Source: Microbacterium aerolatum
GTDB taxonomy: Bacteria > Actinomycetota > Actinomycetes > Actinomycetales > Microbacteriaceae
DNA: 64,000 bases
Direction of reading: 5' to 3'
Assembly: GCF_007988825.1 (NCBI RefSeq)
Contig: NZ_BJUW01000003.1
Location: 248,001 to 312,000, forward strand
Notes under the pieces: model-generated
Told to the model about the DNA's origin: nothing
Databases searched by the model: none
Seen by the model: only the letters and a program-made list of their open reading frames with translations
Translations under genes and position numbers: made by a program
Shown: piece by piece, positions 24,746-32,765 of the stretch
How positions within the stretch are numbered: the stretch's first letter is position 1
Layout: each line of letters begins with the position of its first letter

Positions 24746-25816
24746 TCACGGCTCGGTGGTGTCCCAGACGCCGGTGGCGAGGAAACGGTCGAGGCGCGCC
24801 CGGTGCGGCGCGAGGTCCCAGCCCCGCTCCGCCACCCAGTCGTCCGAGTAGTAGGTGCCCGCGTAGCGGGCGCCGCCGTCGCAGATCAGCGTCACGACGC
24901 TGCCGGTCCGGCCCTCGGCGCGCATCCGGGCGATGAGCTGGAACGCCCCGACGAGGTTCGTGCCGGTGGATCCGCCTGCCCAGTGCAGCGTGCGCTCCTT
25001 GAGCAGCCGGATGGCGGCGACGGATGCGGCATCCGGGATCTGCAGCATCTCGTCGATCACGCCCGGGACGAACGACGGCTCGACGCGCGGCCGGCCGATG
25101 CCCTCGATGCGGCTCGGCATCCCTGTCGTGTAGTCCGCAGCTCCGGTGCTCCATCCGCCGTAGAACGCCGATCCCTCCGGGTCGACGACAGCGACGCGAG
25201 TCGGATGCTGGCGGTAGCGGACGTACCGGCCGAAGGTCGCGCTGGTGCCACCGGTGCCGGCACCGACCACGATCCACTCCGGGATCGGATGCCGTTCGCG
25301 CTCGAGCTGGTTGAACACGCTCTCGGCGATGTTGTTGTTGCCGCGCCAGTCGGTCGCGCGCTCGGCGTAGGTGAACTGGTCGAGGTAGTGCCCGCCGCAC
25401 TCGGAGGCGAGCCGCTCGGCCTCGCCGTACATCTCCGGCGCGCGGTCGACGAAGTGACAGCGTCCGCCGTAGAACTCGATCAGCTCGATCTTCTCCGGGC
25501 TGGTGGAGCGCGGTACGACGGTGATGAAGTCGAGTCCCAGCATCCGGGCGAAGTAGGCCTCAGAGACGGCGGTCGATCCGCTGGACGCCTCTACGAGGGT
25601 GGTGTTCTCGTGAATGCGACCGTTCACGAGCCCGTACAGCACGAGCGAGCGGGCCAGACGGTGCTTGAGGGAGCCGGTGGGATGCACCGACTCGTCCTTC
25701 AGATACAGATCGATGCCCCACTGGGGCGGCAGCGGGAACACGTGCAGATGCGTGTCAGCGCTGCGGTTGGCGTCGGCCTCCAGCAGGGCGATCGCGTTGC
25801 TGGCCCAGGACATCAT
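24746..25816 (-). CDS. PLP-dependent cysteine synthase/desulfhydrase family protein (Cds1-like)
   Basis: 356 residues, fold type II PLP enzyme. The PLP lysine lies in [12 protein letters not shown], the substrate loop in [16 protein letters not shown], and the phosphate-binding loop in [16 protein letters not shown]. Overall it resembles actinobacterial L-cysteine desulfhydrase Cds1, which releases sulfide from cysteine; cysteine synthase activity cannot be excluded. Two ATGs are adjacent. The first (25816) overlaps the upstream stop as ATGA and is preferred, while 25813 would shorten it by one residue. Confidence 0.85.
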   Translation of the reverse strand: MMSWASNAIALLEADANRSADTHLHVFPLPPQWGIDLYLKDESVHPTGSLKHRLARSLVLYGLVNGRIHENTTLVEASSGSTAVSEAYFARMLGLDFITVVPRSTSPEKIELIEFYGGRCHFVDRAPEMYGEAERLASECGGHYLDQFTYAERATDWRGNNNIAESVFNQLERERHPIPEWIVVGAGTGGTSATFGRYVRYRQHPTRVAVVDPEGSAFYGGWSTGAADYTTGMPSRIEGIGRPRVEPSFVPGVIDEMLQIPDAASVAAIRLLKERTLHWAGGSTGTNLVGAFQLIARMRAEGRTGSVVTLICDGGARYAGTYYSDDWVAERGWDLAPHRARLDRFLATGVWDTTEP

Positions 25817-26067
25817 CCGAGGCCGGACTGCGCCGCCTGCCACGCGATGACTCCGACGGCCGCTGCAGCGAGCACCAGGATCACGATCACCGGGACGAAC
25901 CAGCGCGCCCTCTGCCTTTGTTGACGGACCACCGGTGCCGGCTTGGTGAGCGGGCCGGGCGCCGGTGAGGGGCGATCGGTCAGGTCTGCCACCGGCGGCG
26001 GCGAATCCGTCTCGGCGTCATCGCGCTCGTCGGGCGTCCGGCTGGAAGTGGGATCAGCGTCGACCAT
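25813..26067 (-). CDS. small membrane protein with C-terminal helix, 84 aa
   Basis: The first 55 residues are polar and rich in Asp, Pro and Ser. A basic patch (RQQRQRAR) and one hydrophobic helix ([21 protein letters not shown]) follow near the C-terminus. GGAGAGGA lies before the ATG and the stop overlaps the next start (ATGATG). The overlap shows translation is coupled to the Cds1-like gene. No recognised family. Confidence 0.75.
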   Translation of the reverse strand: MVDADPTSSRTPDERDDAETDSPPPVADLTDRPSPAPGPLTKPAPVVRQQRQRARWFVPVIVILVLAAAAVGVIAWQAAQSGLG

Positions 26068-26096
26068 CGTCGTCCTCTCCGAGGCGCGTGGTCACC

Positions 26097-26918
26097 TCAG
26101 ACAGAGACTGTACCCGCCCTCGACGTGCCACCGGTGCCATCGACATGCAGAAGCGAGGCCTGGGACTGCTCTTGACGCAGCCGGAACTCGAATCTCGACC
26201 GGTCGCCGCGGTGCAGCGCGATGAAGTACTCGATCGGGGTGCCGGAGGCATCGCGGCTGATGCTGCGCAGCCGCAGCAGCGCCGAACCGGCGCTGACGCC
26301 CAGGTGCTGAGCGTGATCGTGCGTCGCGACGGTCGCCTCTGCGGATCGCACGCCGTCGGTGGCCTGGATGCCGTGATCGGCGAGCAGTCGGTAGAGGGAT
26401 GCCTCGGACAGGTCGACCCCGAGGGTGACGGCGCCGACGGCATCCGGCATCCACGTCGTCGAAAGCGACCACGGTTCCCCGTCCACGTGCCGGAGCCGCT
26501 CGAGGGCGATCACGGGTGAGCCGACGGGGACCTCGAGGGCGGCCGCGACCTCGGCGTCGGCATCCTCCCGCTCGTGGCGCAGGATGTCGCTGTGCACGTG
26601 ACCGCCGCGCTGTTCCACGTCGTCGTAGAGACCGATCAGGGTGTGCACGAGCGACTCGCTGGTACGCGGGCGGGAGACGAAGGTGCCCTTGCCCTTGACG
26701 CGCTCGACCATGCCCTCGTGCTCGAGCTGCGCCAGCGCCTGCCGCACCACGGTGCGGGAGATGCCGTACCGCTCGCACAGTCGGTGCTCGCCGGGGAGTG
26801 GGTCGCCTGGCTGCAGCCCGTCGCGCTCGATCCCGTCGATGATGAGCTGTCGCAGCTGGTCGTACATGGGCGCTGCAGAGTGCCGGTCGATCGCGTCTTC
26901 GCCGCGCTGCGCCGACAT
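26097..26918 (-). CDS. GntR family regulator, HutC/UTRA type
   Basis: 273 residues. N-terminal winged helix (LPGEHRLCERYGISRTVVRQALAQLEHEGMVERVKGKGTFV, about residues 40-80), then a UTRA ligand domain (PVIALERLRHVDGEPWSLSTTWMP and WP-like contacts to the end). UTRA domains sense sugars or sugar phosphates. The ATG follows the rbsD stop without a gap. The gene is therefore third in an rbsK-rbsD-gntR unit whose promoter carries two yTGTmATTACAr palindromes. It is the best candidate for the regulator of that operator family (inference). Confidence 0.9.
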   Translation of the reverse strand: MSAQRGEDAIDRHSAAPMYDQLRQLIIDGIERDGLQPGDPLPGEHRLCERYGISRTVVRQALAQLEHEGMVERVKGKGTFVSRPRTSESLVHTLIGLYDDVEQRGGHVHSDILRHEREDADAEVAAALEVPVGSPVIALERLRHVDGEPWSLSTTWMPDAVGAVTLGVDLSEASLYRLLADHGIQATDGVRSAEATVATHDHAQHLGVSAGSALLRLRSISRDASGTPIEYFIALHRGDRSRFEFRLRQEQSQASLLHVDGTGGTSRAGTVSV

Positions 26919-27317
26919 CTAGTACGCCACCCCTGCGTGCAGGATGACGTTGGCGTACGGCGTGAACTCACCCGACCGGATGAACGCGCGCGCATCGTGC
27001 GTGCGCTTCTTGAACTCCACGTGCGGCACGAGCTCGATCTCGATGCCGGGGAGCCTCTCGCGCAGCTGGGCCAGCACCTCGGGGCTGTGGTCGGCAACCT
27101 CGGCCGACACGGTCGCGCCCTCGACCACCATCTCGGCCAGCACGGTGTCGAGCACGTCGAAGAACGCCGGGGCGCCGGGGCGATAGGCGAGATCGATCCG
27201 CTCGGAAGCGGGCGGGATCGGCAACCCCGCATCCGTCACCACGATGAGATCGGTGTGGCCGGTCTCGCTGATGACCCGCGAGAGCGCCGGGTTGATCGTC
27301 GTCGAGGTCTTTCGCAT
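26919..27317 (-). CDS. rbsD: D-ribose pyranase
   Basis: Interconverts pyranose and furanose forms of ribose so that ribokinase can act. 132 residues, normal length. The N-terminal NPALSRVISETGHTDLIVVTDAGLPIP carries the conserved catalytic histidine, and the end GEFTPYANVILHAGVAY is typical. It lies 12 bp behind rbsK. It ends with TAG directly before the gntR start. Confidence 0.93.
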   Translation of the reverse strand: MRKTSTTINPALSRVISETGHTDLIVVTDAGLPIPPASERIDLAYRPGAPAFFDVLDTVLAEMVVEGATVSAEVADHSPEVLAQLRERLPGIEIELVPHVEFKKRTHDARAFIRSGEFTPYANVILHAGVAY

Positions 27318-27329
27318 GGTGACTCCTGA

Positions 27330-28289
27330 TCAGGAAGCGCGCGCGGCGCTCGGCTGGGCGAGGAACGCGTCGACATCGGCGCGGACGGGAAGGCTGGGAG
27401 AGGCTCCGTACTTCGTGACCGTGAGCGCTCCTGCGGCCGTGGCCAGGCGGACGGCATCGGTCAGCGTCGCACCGTTCGCCAGCGCGGCACCGAGGTACCC
27501 GGCGTAGGCGTCACCGGCTGCGGTGGTGTCCACGGCCTCGACCGGCATCGGCGGAACGATGGTGCTGCCCTCGGCGGTCACGACGCAGGAGCCCTGCGCG
27601 GCGAGGGTGATGACGGCCGCGGCGACGCCCTGGTCGAGGAACCAGCGTCCGGCCTGTTCGGCGGTGGCGGCATCCGTCACCTCGATGCCGCTGAGCACCG
27701 ATGCCTCCGTCTCGTTCGGCGTGACGATGTCGATGCTTCGCCACACCTCGGCGGGAAGGGGCGCTGCAGGTGCCGGATCGAGGATGACGGTGAAGCCGAG
27801 CTCCTGTCCGCGTGAGGTGATGTGCGTGGTGAGCGCCGACGGCGTCTCGAGCTGGGTCAGCAGGACGGATGCCGTGCCCGCGAGGTCATCCAGCGCCGCG
27901 TCGATCTGCGCGGTGTTGAGCTCGGCGTTCGCGAGCGGGACCATGACGATGTCGTTCTGCGCCGAGGCGTCCACCCGGATGTGGGCGATGCCGGTCGGTC
28001 CGGGGACGGTGCGCAGGTGCGTGAGATCGACGCCGGCGTCCGTCAGGCCGTCGACGATGAGGTCGTGGAACAGGTCGTCGCCCACGCAGCCGACGAAACT
28101 GGTGCGGGCGCCGGCGCGTCCGGCTGCGACCGCCTGGTTGGCGCCCTTGCCGCCGAGGAACAGTGTGAACTGATCACCGAGGATGGTCTCGCCCCTGGCG
28201 GGGAGGCGCTGGGAGAACGTGGTCACATCCGCTGTGACGCTTCCGACGATGACGACGCCGGTGCGTCCTTCAGTGGGGGAGGCGGGCAT
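27330..28289 (-). CDS. rbsK: ribokinase
   Basis: PfkB-family sugar kinase of 319 residues. The N-terminal glycine pair lies in LFLGGKGANQAVAAGRAGA. The catalytic and anion-hole motif DTTAAGDAYAGYL is complete, and NETEAS is present. Expected to phosphorylate ribose, although related pentoses are possible given the surrounding unassigned sugar genes. AAAGGAGC lies before the ATG. First gene of the rbsK-rbsD-gntR run, divergent from the transaldolase-like gene. Confidence 0.9.
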   Translation of the reverse strand: MPASPTEGRTGVVIVGSVTADVTTFSQRLPARGETILGDQFTLFLGGKGANQAVAAGRAGARTSFVGCVGDDLFHDLIVDGLTDAGVDLTHLRTVPGPTGIAHIRVDASAQNDIVMVPLANAELNTAQIDAALDDLAGTASVLLTQLETPSALTTHITSRGQELGFTVILDPAPAAPLPAEVWRSIDIVTPNETEASVLSGIEVTDAATAEQAGRWFLDQGVAAAVITLAAQGSCVVTAEGSTIVPPMPVEAVDTTAAGDAYAGYLGAALANGATLTDAVRLATAAGALTVTKYGASPSLPVRADVDAFLAQPSAARAS

Positions 28290-28314
28290 GGGGCTCCTTT
28301 GACTTCGCCGGTTC

Positions 28315-28326
28315 CTGTCATTACAT
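28315..28326. promoter_or_regulatory. operator copy (b1), rbsK/aldolase divergent promoter
   Basis: CTGTCATTACAT, matching yTGTmATTACAr. Its centre is 27 bp from the second copy at 28342. Confidence 0.6.
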
Positions 28327-28341
28327 TAGCCGAATCCGCAC

Positions 28342-28353
28342 CTGTAACGACAG
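28342..28353. promoter_or_regulatory. operator copy (b2), rbsK/aldolase divergent promoter
   Basis: CTGTAACGACAG, a weaker family member but a good palindrome (CTGTmrysrCAG). Confidence 0.5.
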
Positions 28354-28387
28354 GTTGCGCCTCCCTCCGTTCCCGAGGAGTCCTCCC

Positions 28388-29056
28388 ATGTCTTCTGCTG
28401 CCATCGCTCCGCGCCTGTACGTCGACAGCGCCGACCTCGACCGGGTCTCGCGGCTGCTGCGCGCCGGCGTCGTGCACGGCGTGACGACGAACCCGACGAT
28501 CCTCGAGCGGGGCGGGCGCACGGCGGCGGAGATCCCCGACCTCTACGCGCGATGGGAGGGCGAGGGCGCCCGCGAGATCTTCTTCCAGACCTGGGGTGCG
28601 TCGCGCTCGGACCTGCTCCGCAACGCCGACACGATCCGCGCGCTCGGTGAGCGGGTGGCGGTGAAGGTTCCGGCCACCGCCGAGGGATTCGCCGCGGCAT
28701 CCGCTCTCGTCGCTGACGGGGCGAGCGTGCTCGTGACGGCCGTGTACTCGGCGGGGCAGGCGCTCGCCGCTGCGAGCATCGGTGCGCGGTACATCGCGCC
28801 GTACCTGGGCCGCCTGCGCGATGCCGGCGTCGACGGCGATGCGCTGATCGCGCGGATGCAGGAGGTCTGCGCCGGCAGCGAGACCAACGTCCTCGCGGCG
28901 AGCCTCCGCTCGGCCGATGACATCGTGTCGCTGCGGCTGGCGGGCGTGCCCTACTTCACCGCAGCACCGGATGTGCTCGACGAGCTGCTGTTCCATGAGG
29001 TCAGCGACAGCTCGGCGGCCGAGTTCGAGGCCGCGATGGGGCGCATCGGGGCCTAG
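28388..29056 (+). CDS. transaldolase / fructose-6-phosphate aldolase family protein
   Basis: 222 residues, the short single-domain form typical of fructose-6-phosphate aldolase-like enzymes rather than full transaldolase. The first strand LYVDSADLDRV, the Asp/Asn motif VTTNPTILERGG and the Schiff-base lysine in VAVKVPATAEG are present. GAGGAG lies 8 bases before the ATG. It shares a divergent promoter with rbsK that holds two operator palindromes, so it is likely induced together with it. Confidence 0.85.
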   Translation: MSSAAIAPRLYVDSADLDRVSRLLRAGVVHGVTTNPTILERGGRTAAEIPDLYARWEGEGAREIFFQTWGASRSDLLRNADTIRALGERVAVKVPATAEGFAAASALVADGASVLVTAVYSAGQALAAASIGARYIAPYLGRLRDAGVDGDALIARMQEVCAGSETNVLAASLRSADDIVSLRLAGVPYFTAAPDVLDELLFHEVSDSSAAEFEAAMGRIGA

Positions 29057-29150
29057 GCGGGGCCGGCTCAGCGGCCGGTGCGCGCCATCTTGTGACACAC
29101 GCGGCATCGATCGATGGCGCGGATGCTGAGAAGTGTCGCGAGGCGGCCGG

Positions 29151-29828
29151 TCAGGCGGTCGCGGCCTGACGCAACCAGCGCTCGACGCCGGCGATGTGCG
29201 CCGTGGCGAGCGATGTCGCCAGGTTCGGATCGCGCTGCGCGATCGCGTCGGCGATGGCCCGGTGCTCGGACAGCGTACGCTCGACAGCGCCCTGCTCTGT
29301 GAGTCCGCGCCACACCCGCGCGCGCACGGTCTGGCCACTCAGGCTCTCGATGAGGCTCGCGAGGTAAGTGTTGCCGGCCATCTGAACGATCTCGCGGTGG
29401 AAGCGGATGTCGTGGTCGACGAGGTCGTCGATCGTCACGTCGGCGTCGAGCGATGCCAGCTCGGTCTCGAGTGCGGCGACGGCCTCATCGGTGCCGAGGG
29501 TCGCGGCAAGGCCCGTGGCCTGCGACTCGAGCATGCGCCGAACCGCGAAGATCTCGAGCAGCGAGTCGTCGTCGTGCATGTCGGCGACGAAGGAGACCGC
29601 CTCCAGCAGCAGGTGGGGCTCGAGGCTGGTCACGTACGTGCCGTCGCCGCGGCGCACGTCGAGAACGCGGATGACCTCGAGCGCCTTCACCGCTTCGCGC
29701 ATCGAGTTGCGGGAGAGGCCGAGTCGTTCGGAGAGCTCTTTCTCGGGCGGCAGGCGATCGCCGGGGGAGAGCTCGCCGGACACGATCATCGCCTTGATCT
29801 TCTCGATAGCCTCGTCGGTGACTGCCAT
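29151..29828 (-). CDS. GntR family regulator, FadR/FCD type
   Basis: 225 residues. N-terminal winged helix (LPPEKELSERLGLSRNSMREAVKALEVIRVLDVRRGDGTYV) followed by an all-helical FCD domain with metal-binding type histidines (DHDIRFHREIVQMAGN, EHRAIADAI). FCD regulators often bind sugar acids or other carboxylates. The inner ATG (29828) is chosen because TAGGAT lies 7 bases before it. That box abuts the operator at 29844-29860, suggesting autoregulation. Divergent from the fuconolactonase-like gene, so it probably controls the L-fucose genes. Confidence 0.88.
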   Translation of the reverse strand: MAVTDEAIEKIKAMIVSGELSPGDRLPPEKELSERLGLSRNSMREAVKALEVIRVLDVRRGDGTYVTSLEPHLLLEAVSFVADMHDDDSLLEIFAVRRMLESQATGLAATLGTDEAVAALETELASLDADVTIDDLVDHDIRFHREIVQMAGNTYLASLIESLSGQTVRARVWRGLTEQGAVERTLSEHRAIADAIAQRDPNLATSLATAHIAGVERWLRQAATA

Positions 29829-29835
29829 ATCCGTC

Positions 29836-29841
29836 ATCCTA
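29836..29841 (-). promoter_or_regulatory. -10 box of the FCD regulator gene
   Basis: TAGGAT on the minus strand, 7 bases before the ATG at 29828, directly beside the operator at 29844-29860. Confidence 0.5.
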
Positions 29842-29843
29842 GC

Positions 29844-29860
29844 GATTGGTCGGATGTCTG
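29844..29860 (+). promoter_or_regulatory. fucose-type operator, regulator/lactonase divergent promoter
   Basis: GATTGGTCGGATGTCTG. Thirteen of 17 positions match AATTGATCCGATGTTTG at 36629. Its reverse complement shares AGACATCCGA with the site at 32696. Confidence 0.55.
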
Positions 29861-29875
29861 AGGCAGGATGGTGGG

Positions 29876-30742
29876 ATGCGTGTTCTCGACTCTCACCTGC
29901 ACCTCTGGGACCCGGAGATCCTCGACTACGCCTGGCTGGAGGGTGATCTGAATGCGGCGTTCGCCGCAGCAGAGTTGGCCGAGGATCAGCTCGAGGACGT
30001 CACGCAGCAGGCCGCAGTGTTCGTGCAGGCCGAACCCCACCACAGACAGGCGCTCGACGAGGTGCGCTGGGTCGACTCGATCGCCGACGCCGTCGGTGTG
30101 GTCGCGATCGTGGCAGGCGCCCGGCTGCATCGCCGAAGGAAGCTCGTCGCGCACCTCGACGCTCTGGCCGCGCACCCGCGGGTCGTGGGTGTTCGGCATC
30201 TTCTCCAGGGCGAGCGCGACGGATTCGCTCGGCGTACATCATTCATCCAGGGCGCTCGCGAGGTGGCCGCGCGCGGCCTGAGCTTCGACGCCTGTGTGCG
30301 CGCCCATCAGATTCCCGACGTCACGGCCCTTGCCGAGGCCGTCCCGGAACTGCGCATGGCGCTCGACCATCTCGGCAAGCCGGCCATCGGCGCACCGGAG
30401 GCTCCGCTGGCGCCGAGTGCTGAGTGGATCCGTGACCTGCGCGAACTGGCAGCCCACCCTCAGGTGTCCGTCAAACTCTCGGGTCTTCCGGCGGAGTCCG
30501 CGGGGCGCATCGATGAGGGCCAGATGGAACCGTTCCTGGATGCTGCCGTCGACGCCTTCGGCGAGGAGCGGCTGATGTGGGGCAGCGACTGGCCGGTGTC
30601 GTCGGTGGATGACGGCTCCTACTACTGCCCCGGCAATCGCGACGACTGGTGCCACACCGTCGCCGACTGGGCACGGGATCGCGGCCTCGACGTCGACGCG
30701 ATCATGTGGGACAACGCCGCGCGCTTCTACCGGGTCGCGTAG
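29876..30742 (+). CDS. amidohydrolase, L-fucono-1,5-lactonase type
   Basis: TIM-barrel hydrolase of 288 residues of the COG3618 group that opens sugar-acid lactones. The first strand metal motif is DSHLHLWDPE. ALDHLGKPA and MWGSDWPVSSVDDG, with a catalytic-type aspartate, close the site. In the pathway context (fuconate dehydratase, fucose dehydrogenase and mutarotase 2-5 kb away) it most likely hydrolyses L-fuconolactone to L-fuconate. The inner ATG (MRVLDSHLHLW) is chosen over an ATG 30 bp upstream, which would overlap the operator region. Confidence 0.85.
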   Translation: MRVLDSHLHLWDPEILDYAWLEGDLNAAFAAAELAEDQLEDVTQQAAVFVQAEPHHRQALDEVRWVDSIADAVGVVAIVAGARLHRRRKLVAHLDALAAHPRVVGVRHLLQGERDGFARRTSFIQGAREVAARGLSFDACVRAHQIPDVTALAEAVPELRMALDHLGKPAIGAPEAPLAPSAEWIRDLRELAAHPQVSVKLSGLPAESAGRIDEGQMEPFLDAAVDAFGEERLMWGSDWPVSSVDDGSYYCPGNRDDWCHTVADWARDRGLDVDAIMWDNAARFYRVA

Positions 30743-30760
30743 CGGGTGCGGGGAGGGCCG

Positions 30761-30801
30761 GCTTCGACTCCGGCGCTGCGCGCCTCCGCTCAACGACCCG
30801 C
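30761..30801 (-). repeat. partial intergenic repeat B (copy 5), minus orientation
   Basis: GCTTCGACTC joined directly to CCGGCGCTGCGCGCCTCC..CAACGACCCGC; the middle of the repeat is missing. Confidence 0.65.
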
Positions 30802-30818
30802 GTGGGACCGAAACTGTT

Positions 30819-30889
30819 GCGGGTCGTTGAGCGAGCGTCAGCGAGACGAAACGGGGTGAGCGAGGAGCCGGAGGCGACGAGTCGAAGCC
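30819..30889 (+). repeat. intergenic repeat B (copy 6), plus orientation
   Basis: Full copy. With copies 5 and 7 on either side it makes an alternating minus-plus-minus array between two convergent genes. Confidence 0.85.
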
Positions 30890-30903
30890 TGGTCTTCCCC
30901 CGC

Positions 30904-30972
30904 GGCTTCGACTCGCTCCGCTCGCTCACCCCGTTTCGTCTCCGGCGCTCCGCGCCTGCGCTCAACGACCCG
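30904..30972 (-). repeat. intergenic repeat B (copy 7), minus orientation
   Basis: Full reverse copy, 14 bp from copy 6; the two could form one very long hairpin. Confidence 0.85.
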
Positions 30973-31012
30973 TGAGAGGCGAACTCAACGGTTCACGTCG
31001 AGCCCCCCCGAC

Positions 31013-31783
31013 CTACTCGGCGCGCAGGCGCAGCTGCGCCATGCCTCCGTCGACCTCGATGAACGTGCCCGTCGTCGAGCCCGCGGCCGGCGACACCAGG
31101 TACGCCACGGCAGCGGCGACCTCGTCGGGGCTGACCAGCCGGCCGTGCGGCTGCCGCGCCTCGAGCGCCGCGCGCTCGGCACCGGGGTCATCCGCCTGGT
31201 CGAGCAGACGCCCGACCCACGGGGTGTCCGCAGTTCCGGGGTTCACGGCGTTCACGCGGATGCCCTCGCGCAGGTGATCGGCGGCCATCGCGCGGGTGAG
31301 TGCCGAGACGGCCCCCTTGGACGCCGAATACAGGGCGCGCTGCGGCAGGCCGGTGGTGGACGCGATGGATGCCGTGTTGCACACCGCCGCCGCGGGCGAC
31401 CGGCGCAGCCACGGCAGTGCGGCCGAGGTGACGCGAGCGATGCCGGTGACGTTGACCGACAGCACACGTGCCCACTCGTCGTCTTCGTTCGCGCTGATGT
31501 CGCCGACCGATCCGATGCCCGCGTTGTTCACGACGATGTCGATGCGGCCGAACTTCTCCGCAACGGCCGCGACCGCGGCATCCACGCTTGCGCGATCCGA
31601 GACGTCCGCGGTGAACGCGGCGAAGCGCTCATCGGCGCCCGCGATGTCGCGGTCGAGCACGGCGATCTGCGCGCCGTCCTCATGCAGACGGGCGGCGATC
31701 GCCGCACCGATGCCGGATGCGCCCCCTGTGACGATCGCGACGAGTCCGTCGAGCGCCGGTCCCTGAGCCTGTCGAAGGGTCAC
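31013..31783 (-). CDS. SDR family oxidoreductase, probable 2-keto-3-deoxy-L-fuconate dehydrogenase
   Basis: 256 residues. Cofactor motif TGGASGIGAA, aspartate in VLDRDIAG (NAD preference), NNAGIG, catalytic Ser in NTASIAS and Tyr-Lys in YSASKGAVS. In the non-phosphorylating fucose route such an SDR oxidises 2-keto-3-deoxy-L-fuconate to the 2,4-diketo acid, and it is coupled here to the FAH-type hydrolase that would cleave that product. The GTG at 31783 is preferred: it overlaps the upstream stop as GTGA and has GGGAGG 7 bases before it. An ATG 15 bp earlier is the alternative. Residues 2-9 (TLRQAQGP) come from a short repeat A copy. Confidence 0.82.
   Translation of the reverse strand: MTLRQAQGPALDGLVAIVTGGASGIGAAIAARLHEDGAQIAVLDRDIAGADERFAAFTADVSDRASVDAAVAAVAEKFGRIDIVVNNAGIGSVGDISANEDDEWARVLSVNVTGIARVTSAALPWLRRSPAAAVCNTASIASTTGLPQRALYSASKGAVSALTRAMAADHLREGIRVNAVNPGTADTPWVGRLLDQADDPGAERAALEARQPHGRLVSPDEVAAAVAYLVSPAAGSTTGTFIEVDGGMAQLRLRAE
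31758..31779 (-). repeat. short repeat A (copy 5), at the start of the SDR gene
   Basis: GGTCCCTGAGCCTGTCGAAG on the plus strand. Read by the SDR gene as TLRQAQGP, a third reading frame of the element compared with hemB. It begins immediately inside the GTG start codon. Confidence 0.85.
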
Positions 31784-32640
31784 TTCGACGCCTCCCATGC
31801 CACGAACTCCTGACGCTGATGCCCGAGCCCGTCGATTTCGATGTCGACGACATCGCCGTCGGCCAGGTACGGGTACTTGCCCGACAGGGCCACGCCCTGC
31901 GGGGTGCCGGTGAGGATGAGATCGCCGGGCTCGAGTGTCACATACTGCGACAGGTGGTGCACGATCGTGCGCACGTCGAAGATCATGTCCGAGGTGTTCG
32001 AGTCCTGACGGGGCTCGCCGTTGACGAAGCTGCGGAGATTCAGGTTGTCGACGTCGACCTCATCGGGGGTGACGAGCCAAGGACCCGTCGGGTTGAAGCC
32101 CGCCGCGATCTTTCCCTTCGACCACTGCCCGCCCGAGACCGCCATCTGGAAGTCGCGCTCGGAGACGTCGTTCGCCGTGACATAGCCGGCGATGTGCGCA
32201 TCGGCCTCCTCCGGCGAATCGAGGTACGCGGCGCGGGCGCCGATGACGATGCCGAGCTCGACCTCCCAGTCGGTCTTCTCGCTCCCGCGCGGAATGGTCA
32301 CGGCGTCGTTCGGGCCGACCACGGTGTTCGGCGTCTTCAGGAAGATGATCGGGATCTTCGGCGGTTCGGAACCCGACTCCGCCGCGTGCGCGGCGTAGTT
32401 CATGCCGATGCAGATGACCGCGCTCGGCCGGGCGATCGGAGCGCCGATGCGCAGGTCCGCGGCATTCTCGAGCTCGGGCAGCTCTCCGGCCGACAGCGCC
32501 TCGGCGACGCGAGACCGGAAGTCGCCCGAGAGGAAGTCCCCGTTGACATCGGATGTAACGGGGCGCAGGTCGAGGTGGCGGTCGCCCTCGACCAGGACGG
32601 GAATCTCGGATCCAGGGGCGCCAAGCCGCGCGAACTTCAT
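31780..32640 (-). CDS. fumarylacetoacetate hydrolase family, probable 2,4-diketo-3-deoxy-L-fuconate hydrolase
   Basis: 286 residues. FAH-fold C-terminal domain with the metal-binding acids in DWEVELGIVIG and the motifs CIGMNYAAHAAESG and LTGTPQGVALSG. The N-terminal 60 residues are the usual small cap. In the L-fucose route this family cleaves 2,4-diketo-3-deoxy-L-fuconate to pyruvate and L-lactate. AGGAG lies 7 bases before the ATG. Divergent from fuconate dehydratase over a 125-bp promoter that carries a 17-bp palindrome. Confidence 0.85.
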   Translation of the reverse strand: MKFARLGAPGSEIPVLVEGDRHLDLRPVTSDVNGDFLSGDFRSRVAEALSAGELPELENAADLRIGAPIARPSAVICIGMNYAAHAAESGSEPPKIPIIFLKTPNTVVGPNDAVTIPRGSEKTDWEVELGIVIGARAAYLDSPEEADAHIAGYVTANDVSERDFQMAVSGGQWSKGKIAAGFNPTGPWLVTPDEVDVDNLNLRSFVNGEPRQDSNTSDMIFDVRTIVHHLSQYVTLEPGDLILTGTPQGVALSGKYPYLADGDVVDIEIDGLGHQRQEFVAWEASK

Positions 32641-32695
32641 GGTTCTCCTACCTCGTTGGGGAGCCGCCGTCGGGCGGCATGTCTGATTGACAGTA

Positions 32696-32712
32696 TAGAC
32701 ATCCGATGTTTA
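32696..32712. promoter_or_regulatory. fucose-type operator, hydrolase/dehydratase divergent promoter
   Basis: TAGACATCCGATGTTTA, a 17-bp palindrome with one mismatched pair. Half-sites GATGTTTA and GATGTCTA recur in part at 29844 and 36629. Confidence 0.6.
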
Positions 32713-32765
32713 CACTCCAAGGGATCCGTGCAGGAACTTCGTGCTGCACGCAGGAGAGGACCGCC

